NCBI GenBank assembly: GCA_021397835.1
Contig: JAJFZO010000094.1
Location: 970,501 to 1,034,500, forward strand
Reading direction: 5' to 3'
Source of the DNA: Moringa oleifera
Lineage: Eukaryota; Streptophyta; Magnoliopsida; Brassicales; Moringaceae
DNA length: 64,000 nt
Shown here: positions 1-11,108 of the stretch, one piece after another
Numbering within the stretch: position 1 is the stretch's first letter
Layout of the letters: each line of letters begins with the position of its first letter
The notes under the pieces: model-generated
Told to the model about the DNA's origin: nothing
The model's input: only the letters and a program-made list of their open reading frames with translations
The model's database searches: none
Made by a program: the position numbers and the translations under genes

Positions 1-42
1 ATATAGAATCCGTGTAACAAAAAAAAAAGAAAGAAAGAAAGA

Positions 43-345
43 TTGTATAAATTGAAGACAAAGATGCCATATAACTTAAAAATAAAAATTTCGTATAATT
101 TGAAAATGAAGGCTTCATGTAATTTTTAACATAAATTTCATATAATTTTAAAGACAACTCTATGTGGTCTTTTACAATAAACTTCATGTAACATTTAATA
201 ATAGGTTTCATGTAACTTTTCATAGTGGGTCCATAAAACCTTTAACAATAACTTTTATATGACTTATACAATTAGCTTCATAAATCTTTTTAAATTTAAA
301 CTTTATATAACCTTTGAACCTTTCATGTGGATATTGACACTATTT
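43..345. repeat. Diverged minisatellite, period about 23-24 bp
   Basis: About 12 degenerate copies of a unit resembling TTCATGTAACTTTTAACAA follow one another, with repeat starts near 66, 90, 114, 137, 159, 183, 207, 230, 254, 277, 301 and 322. The spacing stays at 21-24 bp although the copies differ at many bases. Three looser GTTACAT-containing copies follow at about 403, 421 and 446. The small open frame that crosses this region (259-456) is a product of the repeat and is not a gene. The repeat is not seen elsewhere in the window, so it belongs to the sequence outside the GH1 array. Confidence 0.75.
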
Positions 346-1600
346 TGTATTTGTAGTTGTATTGACACTTATTACTTGTGCATATTTGAATCAATTTTGT
401 TAAGGTTACATATTATCTTAAGGTTACATGGAGTCTACTGTATCAAAGTTACATGAAGCAAATAAAGTCATTAACTTGTATTGAAAATGGAGAGAAAAGT
501 TAGACGAGAAGAAACTCGATCTATTGTAGACCCATTCTCTAAATCTTGTGCTAAGATGATCATTTTTGGATTCTCTATTTACCTAACAGTAAATCATCTA
601 AATTTTTAAATAAAATAAAGTTTTTAAGCAAAACAAAGGCTAACATCACAAGCAGACCTCATTTGCAAAACTCAGAACAATACATGCAAAACCTAGGAAC
701 CAAGTTTTCTTCTTTCTTTTCTTTTAAATTGAAAGTTTATCACTTTTACTTGTAATAATGAACAACCAATTTCTCTTAGTGTGTAGATTTGATATCATAC
801 ATGTGCATTTTGTGTGCAGAAAATTAGTAAGAGGAGCAAAAAGAAGAGAATAGAAGAGAAAATTGATACTGTTTTTAGTTTTGACTTGTTCCTGCTTTGT
901 GGAGCTTTATAAATGAAGGATGTTTTGAATATTTTTCATGATACAAAGATATTAATTTTTTATTTAAAATAAGTTCACAAAAACGAATATTGAATTTCGA
1001 AAATCACTTTTGACAAATTCCTCATTTTGGTATGAAGCTTTTCTCTATCGCACATGCACAAACAACACATTCTCATATGCTCACTACCAAACAAACATGT
1101 TCATTTTAAGGATCAGGCTTAGGAAATTGTTACAATTTGTTTTCTTTCAGTATTTATACATTTAATATAAATCTTATGGCTTTACCAAAGGTCAGCTTAT
1201 GAAAATAAATCTTTTACAGAGGAAGTTACCGAAAAAAATATCCATGCACCTTTTCAGTATACTCTTTCAAGCATCATATTTGAAATGCATTAGCACTTTA
1301 AAAAAACTTTTACCCACTTGAAATGAATGAGGAACATGTAAACCATTTGCATTCTTTGTCAATGAGAGGTTTTGTAATAAGTGTACAGCATTGTTGAAAT
1401 CTTGGGAACATAAAGACAACTTTCTCTTTCTTTTTCGCTTCAAAATCAAAAGAAAATTTTTTTTAATAAATATGAAATTCTACAATCAAGAACCACTGCC
1501 TCTCTTTATTCCTTTTCTTCTTTTCTTTTTGTAACTGTTGTTCTTCTCTTTTCCTTGCATTTTAGCTAATAAATTCATTGTAAGATCTCTCTGTGTGTTA
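346..1600. other. No gene recognised (AT-rich, pyrimidine tracts)
   Basis: Frames on both strands are closed every few tens of codons, and no protein motif, tRNA-like structure or clear terminal repeat was seen. Short CT-rich runs occur near 700-720, 1,425-1,440 and 1,500-1,555. The last of these could be leader or LTR sequence of the decayed element to the right, but nothing proves that. Confidence 0.5.
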
Positions 1601-2099
1601 AGTCCCTTTAGTTTTTATCTCTGACTAATTACTGTGTTTCAGCTCCTTTTTTTCCTATTGTGTTAGAAACTAAGCTCGTCCTGTTGCCAGAAGTGAATTC
1701 TTTTCTTTTCGCTTACATTGATCCTTGTTTTGGTTGGTGGGATATTCTCATCGAAGGTGGTCTTTTGAGTTTAAAAAATGCCTCTCTTGAAATATAAGCC
1801 ATTTGCTTTATTAGAGCCGCATGAATTCATACACCAAGTTTTATTTCATAAAATCTGTGTGTTACTGCACTATCAACAAGCAAGTTGTCAAATATGAATC
1901 CATGGTCCAATAGCCCGAGATGCCTTTAAATCTGAAGAGAAGATAAGGGATATCCACTAAGTTGGTTTTGCATTAAGAAGCTTCTCATTACAATCCTATG
2001 CATCATCATAATGTTTAGTCTACCTTGGACTAGTTGTTGAGGGAGGATAGAAAGTATGACCCTTAACTCTTGTCTTTTGTGGCCTTACTTAGGAGGCAA
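1601..2099. other. Probable transposon-derived non-coding DNA
   Basis: Base composition becomes visibly less AT-rich here than to either side and stays so until about 4,500, where retroelement coding remnants are recognisable. No reading frame in this piece could be assigned. It probably is the leader of the plus-strand decayed ORF or part of an LTR. This is inference from position and composition only. Confidence 0.35.
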
Positions 2100-3337
2100 G
2101 TTAGGATACATCACATGCAAGTTTACTACAATGATGAGTCGACAAAAAAGTTAAGAGATACTATTGTTGTGTTAGTGTTAGCTTACCAGGTTGAGTGCTT
2201 AATGTGAAGAGGATGACTCAAGATTGGACAACACTAAGTGAGACACTAGATTAAGTGACATTGAGGCTTCCACTGCAGAGGAAGCTCAGCGTATAAGTAA
2301 TGATAGTTGGTCGACCTGAGGTACTAGCAAGAGGGCTTATGACTCATGGTTTTCATAAGCACCATAACATCCAAGTTTGATGTTGTATTGGTTATTTTAA
2401 TAGCCTTTTTATCTTTGTGGCTTTTTGCTTGATGTGAGGATCAATAACTGACCATTCATTGGTTAGAGATGAGGTTGAGGTTTGTGTTGAGGGGTTACCA
2501 TTCTTATTGCTTAGTTGGTTGATTGCCTAGAGTAAGGAGGGTGACCCTTTTGTTCTTGCCTGGAAAATCAAGTTGGGAGATCTAATTTAGGATCTTATAG
2601 TCATACTTGCTTTGATGCACCATTTGATGCTTCTTTTGGATTGAAAGAGGTTTTTTTCATGTGGCGAGGAAGGAATGTTGGCTGATAGTGTTCTGTGTGT
2701 TGTTGAAGTATATTTACTGTTCCTTTGCTTTCTCTTGCTTTTTCTTTTTTTGGGCTATATCCATGACTCATGTTTGTGCCTGTCTTTTAGGCTCTGTAAC
2801 GGCTAGCTTCGGTCACTAAGAGCTACGAAACTTAAAGAGCTCTCTTGTTAAGGCCAATGCTTATACTTCCCAAGCTGTTGATTTAGATCACTGAGTTAGA
2901 GTATAAGTTGTTAACCTGACGACTTTGTTATCTGAGAAGGAAGACGCCTTAGCTAGGCTTCAGACCGAGGCAGAGTGCTAGTGTTTGGACTTAGAGGCTC
3001 TACTAAAAGCACTTGGCATTAGCACGAGAAGAGGCAAAGGAAGAGTTCCTAGATAATGAGGAGTATGAGGATAAGTTACTCCAGGTTAGTATAAGTCCAT
3101 TGATAATGATGATTTTATTGTTGCTTTGCTTATAATCTTTTTGAGTTACAAGAGTCGCTTGAGTTGTTTTGGTTGACGCAAGTGGAGATAAGAGAAGAGG
3201 TTCAGGCTAAATACTCTCACCTAGACTTTGGCTTCTTCAGGACCTCAACCTTGGATCTTAGCATTATTGTGCCTGATGGTTACATTGTGTTGAATTCTCC
3301 CACTGCCCGTGGTGCCTTGTGGGGAGATACTTCCTGA
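2100..3337 (+). pseudogene. Decayed coiled-coil ORF of a retrotransposon, split by intron-like gaps
   Basis: Conceptual translation from about 2,795 gives a Lys/Glu/Leu-rich coiled coil interrupted by several stops. It includes LKSSLVKANAYTSQAV, then SEKEDALARLQTEAE, then after a frame change AREEAKEEFLDNEEYEDK. The piece is bordered by a TTTTAG acceptor-like site and a CAG/GTTAGT donor-like site at about 3,085. A second open piece (3,153-3,337) begins after ACAAG, runs 61 codons, contains EEVQAKYSHLDFGFF and VPDGYIVLNSPTARGALWG, and ends at TGA 3,335-3,337. Upstream (2,100-2,790) only scattered fragments such as AEEAQRISNDSW can be read. The family is uncertain. Coiled-coil ORFs antisense to pol in the 3' region are known for some Tat-lineage Ty3/gypsy elements, which fits the minus-strand integrase remnant at 4,343-4,545. 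Confidence 0.5.
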
Positions 3338-4342
3338 TTATGTAGTGTTGTAGTATTGCCTCGTATCAAATATTTTAAGTATCTCTTACAGTTGAAGATT
3401 TTATATTATATTTATTGTTTAATTTTTAAGTGCTTAATTTGTTTTGCGATTGTAGTATTGATTTTGTTTGATCTTTCTTAGTCTTGATGCTTTTGCTTTA
3501 GTGGTGCATAGTTGTAGTAGCTGTATTAATCAGCTTTCTTCTCTCCATAAGTTTTACTACTTAACATGGTTCATACTTGTGAGATTAGGCCATGATGCCC
3601 TGAGTATGCTATGATGTCTTGGGTCATGAAGGCACTTGGATCATTGATGTAAGAATTCCTATACTCTGAAGAATTTAGGTACATGATCTTGCACGTGATC
3701 GTTATGGGATGAAGCTTGCTCATTACATGTTATCCACACACCATGCTCCCATAACCTTGTATGTGGACTTTGTGAAGTTGGATATTAATTTGTATGTGTT
3801 AATCGGATACCTCGGATCCAAGGCCTTGCATTGTGCCCTTTGTAAGATCGAGATGGGTTTGTCTAATAAGTTGTTGGATTGCCACTATATTGCAAGGTGT
3901 GTCAACTTATCAACCTTGCTAGGTTAACGCTTAGGTCAATGGGTTAGACTGACAGCTTATTGGGCTGATGCTACATTTTGATTTATAAGTTTTGGCAACC
4001 GGTTGACCTTTGTTTGTCGATGCTTTGGACGGAACAATAATGGTGATCTGCGGACCTTGTCGAGTCAACACTAGATATTGCATCACTTCACGCTTGATGT
4101 ATAGATAAAATTTTACGAGATAAAATTGCAATAAACTGCATCAAATTTATCAGTAAAGAAATAATAAAGGAATCGAATATCCAAAAAGCCAAGACCTTAT
4201 GGGAAGCCTAGTTTATAATTAAGCTAAATATCCTAGTCTGTAGGACCTAGTAAAGAGACTAGATTTTTATTGCTATTACTAAATTAAGTCCTACTCTAAG
4301 TTCAATTCTTTAAAACATAATATTGCGGAGACTCTGAACATG
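3338..4342. other. Element interior without assignable coding sequence
   Basis: Two small open frames (3,709-3,927 plus; 3,931-4,131 minus) lie here, but neither shows a recognisable domain. Their base composition matches the flanking retroelement remnants, so they are best treated as chance frames in decayed transposon DNA. Confidence 0.4.
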
Positions 4343-4545
4343 TCATATATTTGGAAGTGCCTTTTCTTTCATGGTTTCTGTGGAGTAAGATCCTGGTTTT
4401 AGTAGCTTAATTACTTTGTGAGATCCTTCCCAATTGGGTCTAAGTTGCCTCTTACCTATGGCATGCTGGCCTCTACTCGTTGAAGCACCAAGTCACCTTA
4501 TATTCCTTTGTAGGCTCGAACAATATCTTTGTTTTATGCAGATTT
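4343..4545 (-). pseudogene. Ty3/gypsy polyprotein remnant: integrase C-terminal end
   Basis: Read on the minus strand, the sequence contains GDLVLQRVEASMP (4,497 downwards), a stop/frameshift, and then RQLRPNWEGSHKVIKLLKPG followed by SYSTETMKEKALPNI and a stop at 4,343-4,345. The GDLVL...PNWEGPYKV...PGxY...ALPRPWN succession is the classic C-terminal end of plant Ty3/gypsy integrases, just after the catalytic core. A fragment upstream, VRAYKGI, corresponds to the residues that precede GDLVL. The integrase core, RT and protease should lie at higher coordinates but are absent: the sequence changes to unrelated AT-rich DNA by about 4,560. This is a truncated, dead fragment. Confidence 0.8.
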
Positions 4546-4869
4546 TAGCTTAATCCCTTAATTTTAATTATTTATATAATTTTACAAAATTACTAGATAA
4601 GATTTCATATTGAGAATACCTTGTGTTTACCATTGTATTTATTATTTTATGTTGATTGAACAATTTTCCAAAATCTTTATTTCTTATTATTTGTGTGGAT
4701 AAAAACATAATTTTGTGATCCCTTCGCAAGTTGATACCGATCCCTTTACAAATAAATTAGTTTTTGGGGCCTTATTAATAGAATGGTGTTTACATTGACA
4801 ATACTTTTGTCTCTGTTGTTGTCTTTGCTATTTCATTTTAATAGAACCCAATTTTAATAGGGCAATCTA
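4546..4869. other. Junction sequence between the retroelement and the GH1 array
   Basis: AT-rich DNA in which neither integrase homology nor a counterpart in the array spacers could be found. It separates the dead retrotransposon from the point near 4,870 where spacer homology begins. Confidence 0.4.
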
Positions 4870-7100
4870 TAATTTTGGTGTATGCTATTTTATTTCATGA
4901 GTAAAATGACTTTTAAAATGCTCGTGTACACTTAAGCTTAATAAAATAATATTACACCACAAGAATCCTCAACATTTTTATAAAATTATGTTATATTTTT
5001 AAAAATTGAATATGATTTTATTTTGTTATAAATAATTTTAATAATCAAATAAGAATTTATATAAGAATTATTCTAATCACTTTTATAGACGAAACAAAAT
5101 TTTGTGGTATGTACTATATTATAATTATAACTTCAGTGGCACTAAGTCAATCCACAATCACATGTAAAACATTTGATTTTTTTATACCTTACATTCATTA
5201 ACAAAACAATTTTATTCATCCCAAAAACTTGCATGTTTGCATTAAGAATTTTTATAAATAAAATAAATTTTACAATCTTATACACTCAATAAATTAGTAT
5301 TATTATATTTAAAACATTTTGATTTTAGAATTTTATATTAATATTTAATAATTTTCATAAGATAGTTATATGATTGATTAATTATATTTTATCTCACAAG
5401 TAAAATAATTGTTGAAATTATTTATGTACATTAAGGATAATAAGTTATTATCATATCAAATGAATCCTCAAAATTTCAAGAAAATTTTATATAATACAAA
5501 ACTAAATAATATTTAATTTCTTTAAATAAAATAATTTTTATAATCAAAGAAAAGTTTATATACAAATTATTCTATTAATATTAAGAGATAACAACAACAT
5601 TTAATTAGTTTATTTGTAATTATATTTTTATTGTTATTAACCTAACTAACAATAGCATGTAAGAAAATAACTTTTAGTATTTTATTTTTATTGATGAAAT
5701 ATTTTTCATAATTTTATAACTTAAATAATTTGAAAAAGTCTTGTTGTTTAGAATTTTGATTTAATATTATTTATTTAAATGAAAAAATAGTTTTTGTAGT
5801 CCCAATAAATCGTATGTTTTAAAAAATTATTTTTATAAATAAAATAATCTCATGGACCTTTGTGTTCATATTGGAAAAAAATCTTTATTACTATTATCTT
5901 ATATTAATATAAAATTTATTTTAATAAAATAGTTCACAATATTTATGAATATATTTTATCCCATAAATATCATATGCAGTCAAAAATAATAAATTAATAT
6001 CATATCAAATGGACTTTCAAACATATAAACAAAATCATATTATATATATTGTGTAACTAAATAATTTAATAAATATTTTACCACATAAAACATTACTTTT
6101 AAGTAAGATTACTCTATTCAGACAAGTAAAGAAACAATTATCAGTCAATATCATTCTAGTTCAAGTTTAATGTTTAGATAACAACATCATATATGCTTTG
6201 TAAGAATAAATAATGATTTATTTCACAAAACTTAAAAAAATCATAGTCAATAAAAATTTGCATATCAATTATTTCACTTATATAAGTAAAGTAAGTTATA
6301 ATTTTATGTTCCATATAACTATAAGAGTCATAACTTTATTGATATCAGGCCACTCAAAAATCACATGTAAAGCCTATGTAAGACTTCTTTATTGGGATAA
6401 ATAAAATAACAGTGAAGTGTTTGCCAATACTTAGATTGATTTAATGATCTTTGAAAAATCTATGCAATATTATTTATTTGAATAAAAAAAATAACTTTTA
6501 TGGTTCCCAAATATTCAAATGCATGCAATGATGATTTTTATAAATAAAATAATTTTGGTAATTTTATGCTTATTTTTTTATTTATGAATAAGTAAATAGA
6601 TTTGTTACTATATTTAAAATATTTTAGAAAAAGATATAAAATAATTTTAGTTTTCTATAAGATCATGATATTTGATTATTTTATAAGTAAAATAACTTTT
6701 AAAGTCATTGATCAACACTAGAAAATAGTAAGTTAATATCATAATAGATGGATTCTGAAATTCAAACAAGCGTGCTATGTTAACAAATATCTTCCGTCAC
6801 AAACTGAATCTAATATAAACTTGTGTACAAATTATCCAATTTAACAATAATATTTAATGTCTCAAAGACTCCAATTTTTGTACTAATTCTAACTGTCTAA
6901 GTGGGATTCACACCAAGTTTTTCAGGGATATGGACGGCTTCGTTCCTTAATAATGTGTAACCTTGGTTGGTTTATAGTATTAGTCGTAGTGCACTCGAAA
7001 AAAATTAGTAATACTTAAGAACAAAGACATTAATATGAATAACTGCTCCTTTTTAGGACTATGAGACCATTTACTACATGGGTGGATAAGTAGCTTCTGT
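4870..7100. repeat. Partial array spacer upstream of GH1 copy A
   Basis: From about 4,870 the sequence aligns with the last 2.3-2.6 kb of the other spacers. For example, GTGTACACTTAAGCTTAATA at 4,924 matches 21,281, and the block at 6,270-6,420 matches 23,020-23,150 and 34,920-35,050. Sub-repeat anchors recur inside it: ATATCATATCAAATG near 5,450 and 5,995, and AATCACATG near 5,157 and 6,358. Several indels relative to the other spacers show it is old. No gene was seen. Confidence 0.75.
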
Positions 7101-7171
7101 CTTCACTAAAAGCTCCTACATGTTATAAAAGACAACTAGGAAAGACTCTTATTCACCACCAAAACTCAGCA

Positions 7172-10100
7172 ATGGTAGCTAAAGCAGACATAACAGGTTT
7201 CCCGGAAGATAAAATCTTTGGGGCAGCAACATCAATTTGCCATGAATATATCATTTAGGCTTTTGAGGCTTCCATGTAGCATCGAATTATATATTAATAT
7301 CAATCTTAATTTTCTCTCATGTTGAGAGTGCAAACCCCAGAGAGAAAAAAGAAATTATTTTCTTTTGAAAAGCTACCTTTGTTCTTAGTTTCCCAAAAGG
7401 TAGCTAGAGTCAACTCAAACATACTTATGTACAAGTGCTTGAATCTTGTGCTACATTCTTGTAAATAGTGAAATCATAATTAAGCTTATTATGCATATAA
7501 TATTTCATGAATTATATTCGCTACGACATGTTAGATTTAAAAAAATTAATCAGGTTTTAAGGATCAAGTTCTTATAAATGGGATGTTGAAGTCCTACCGT
7601 GATTGTGATTAGCTCCAACTATTTGAGCAAAAAGTTGTCATTGTATGATATGATTGCTTCTCGCTAAAACGGCATATTATCAATAAGTATTATCAAAAAT
7701 CGAATTTGAGAGGCAGAGTTTTTTACATTTCAAACAATATTTTGCATAAATATCATGTTACGTGGTCGTGTAATGGAAAATATTTATAATTTATTTTAAC
7801 TTTTTTATATCAAAATTACAAAAAGGGCACTTGATTGTGTTACTAAAAATATAATTTTAGTTTTTATGATTATTACAAGGTACAATACAAACAATTAAAA
7901 AGTTAAATATTTTATATGTAGTTGTATTATTTATATTGCATTGGAGCTTGACCAATCACAAAACATTAGAAAATTACCCTTTGGTTTTTGATCTCTTATC
8001 TAAATTTTACAGGATGGTATTGCCCTTTTGAAGGAATATGAAACTTAATGCTTATAGATTTTCAATTGCATGGTCCAAGATGCTACCGTGTTAGATTTCT
8101 TTACTATTCTTAGCAATATATGGCAACAAATTATAATGATAATTGAATTTTGATTTAAAGTTTATAGTTGGATTTTAATGAATTTATAATGATAGATTTA
8201 AAGTCATAAAATATAATATAATAATGCACACATATATGTATATATATATATAATGTAAAATCTTAGTTATTATTTTTATTGAAAGAAAATTTTTTAAAAT
8301 AAATTTTTTTATAGATTTAGTCCATTTCATTCAACATGGAAATTTCACAACTCATAGCAGTAAAGCTATATAGAGGAGTCAATGAAGAAGGAATTCAATA
8401 CTACAATAACCTCATTGATAAGCTCAAAAACAATAATAACTATTACAAATGATCTCATTTGTTTATTTGTTTTCTATCTCTTATTTTGTAATTAAAATTC
8501 GTAATATGAATGATCCTTCTTCAATGGTGTTTTTAAGTTATAAATGATATAGGCGTATATGGAATCATTCGTGACACTTTTCCATTGAGATCTTTTCTAA
8601 ACCTTAGAAAATGAGTATGGAGGTTTCTTACATCCTCTCATTGTGTAAGCAATGTTGAACTCTTCTCCTTATTTCTTGAAAGAAAAAATATAAAGAAAAA
8701 AAGAATGACGAATTTTGGTGCTTATCATTGTTCATGAAATAGTATATCAAAAGTGCAAAGAATAAGTTTAGGTTTTCTGAAAAGATTCTTTAGCTTTTAC
8801 AAAAAGAAAATTTACAAATTCTATCACGTAATAACTATATTTATATTATGCTCTAAAACAAAATGTTCTATCTATAGCGATGATTTTTGAGATTTAGTAA
8901 ATCTTTACTTTAAAACATTGGGTGATAGAGTAAAGTATTAGATTACGAAGAATCAACCATATAGCTACAGCTACAAAGGTTATGCAGAAGGAACATATCC
9001 ACTTATTTGATATTTTAAGCCAAATTGAATAAGTGGAGATTCAAAAATATAACCTTATATAGTATTACGTCACCTGCATCTTGCTCATGACAAAACAGTT
9101 TAGTTATATAGGATATTAAGTTCTTAGGGGAACCACTCTAAAATAAAATTATACACTTTACAAGTGCAATTATAATTGCTTTTTTTTTTCTTTTTTTCAA
9201 CATAAAACAACAAGCTTCACAAATCTAAGACAATGTTACATAAATTAATAAATAAAATTCTTATTAACAAAACAGTGAATTGTTGTAGCCAACTTAAAAA
9301 GATAAGATTGATAACTCATTGGTTTTTTTTTCATATTCTAATACAACTTATGACCAAGTTGCTGCCATGTGTGCTTTTGACTTTTTAACTTGATGGTAAG
9401 TATTACAATAACAAATTCTAAAAATATTTATAAAAACTTTAACATTTGACCTAATAATTTATCTTTTCTTCCCTCTTTCTTTGCATTTAAACAAAAAATA
9501 GCCTGCCTTTCTTCCAACTTTTCTTTGTTTCTGCAAAACATTTTATGCATGTTGATCTGTTTTTTGTGTATTAAAATTTATGTAGTCAAATTTGACAAAT
9601 TCTAATGAGAAGTAGATGCAGTATGTTAGTTCTATTATTTAATGTGACTTTGAAAAGTATTTATTTTTTTAATAAAAATTTCTTACTTCTTCCTAAACAA
9701 ATTATTATCACAAAGTTTTTTGTTTTATCCTTTTCTATTGATTTTTGTTCATGAAAGTTATAGTTTTATCAATGAATGATCATGATATTCACCAATCAAT
9801 GTTCATCCTCATGATATTGAAAAAAGATGGGGCACAACTTAATAAATAAATGCATACATATATATATATAATTGTATAAAATGATTTATCTTCACTGATC
9901 AATTGTTATTTTTTATTATATGATGTGTTTTTTTTTTCTCATCGGTATTTGAATCCTTCAATCTATAGTGATTATCCTCCAAGCACGAAAGAGATTATTG
10001 AAAATAATTACCAAACTTTAGTCAACGTGAATCAGATAGAGTTAAGCGGTGATTTGATTTTTTAGTTTAAAATTATTTCATTCAATATACAAAAAATATA

Positions 10101-11108
10101 CCAAATTAATTTTGATCTTCATAAGCCTAACACTGTGATAGATCCACGAGTTACGGTTTCATGTGAGTACGATCAAGAGTAGTTATTCCTAGCTAGAAAC
10201 AATTGAAATTTTAGCAAGAAATTATTTCTTACCTACTGACCTGCTCACTTATTCTTCTTTATGTAATTACCAACTCTGAGGGAGAGATCATTGGTCCTCA
10301 CATGAACCAATTGAATCAAACTTTTCCTAACATGAGAACACACACATATTTAAATCCATGTTGCCAAACCATTAATTCTTAAAATAAAATACTATTATGC
10401 AGTTTAACGTGTTACAATATGTAAAACTTATCAAAATCTGCTTGTTTACGTCACGCAAAATGGTAATTCACTTTTCTACAAATTTTATGCTGCATGTATA
10501 CATGTGTAATATGGTGCTTTCAAAATGTATCTAGAATTCACAACTAATCTACTAAGTGATGATATATCTAGAAGCTTCAAGATTGAGTTCAACTGTTATT
10601 ACTTACGCATTTAAATATTTAATAAATAAAAAATTATTATATTTTAGCATTCTATGATGACGATACGCTGTCACTTTAAAAAACTTTAAATGACCAAGAG
10701 AGAATTATTTATACCAAGAAAGTTCTAACTCATTCTCTAACAGCTATCAATTTAGGGATTATCTTATTAACACACGTACCCTATATCTTTCTCAAGCACA
10801 CACATACACCATGCCGCAATAAGAGACACAAATTATATATAAGAGAATTGTTACGATAATATTCTTTTCAAATCTTTTAGTGTGCGCGGGAATGATTGTA
10901 ATGTCAAAAGATATTTTGTATGGTCATTGTTGGACGACAATTATGAATTTTTGAATGGATTTTCTATGTAATTTGACATGAATTATGTGGATTATAACAA
11001 TGTGATAGTTAGACAACCTAAAGCCTCTGCGTAACAGAGCTTCTTCAATTTTGAAAAAAAGCTTTACAGTCTCTTCTAACAAAACAAGAGCTGGTTGTAT
11101 TTGTTTAA
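7172..11108 (+). pseudogene. GH1 copy A: old myrosinase-like pseudogene
   Basis: Remnants of all 13 exons can be aligned with intact copies C and D. Approximate positions: 7,172-7,244; 7,321-7,334 (exon 2, almost entirely deleted); 7,821-7,879; 8,013-8,089; 8,361-8,435; 8,553-8,644; 8,878-9,120; 9,299-9,395; 9,945-10,162; 10,267-10,301; 10,403-10,462; 10,648-10,750; 10,890-11,108. The signal-peptide segment is missing: MVAKADITG joins residue 4 directly to residue 27 of C/D. Lesions include an inserted G in exon 4, His-stop in place of HW in exon 6, tandem TAG TAA and a later TAG in exon 7, deletions in exons 8 and 11, and lost splice sites at several introns. The acid/base motif reads NQP as in C and D. 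The nucleophile codon is CAA (10,456-10,458), so TENG has become TQNG. A TTATAAAA box (7,123-7,130) survives. It is clearly non-functional. Confidence 0.9.

Noticed and set aside
259..456. 65-aa plus-strand open frame
   Set aside because: It lies in the 23-24 bp minisatellite and its codons are simply repeat copies; no domain or neighbouring signals.
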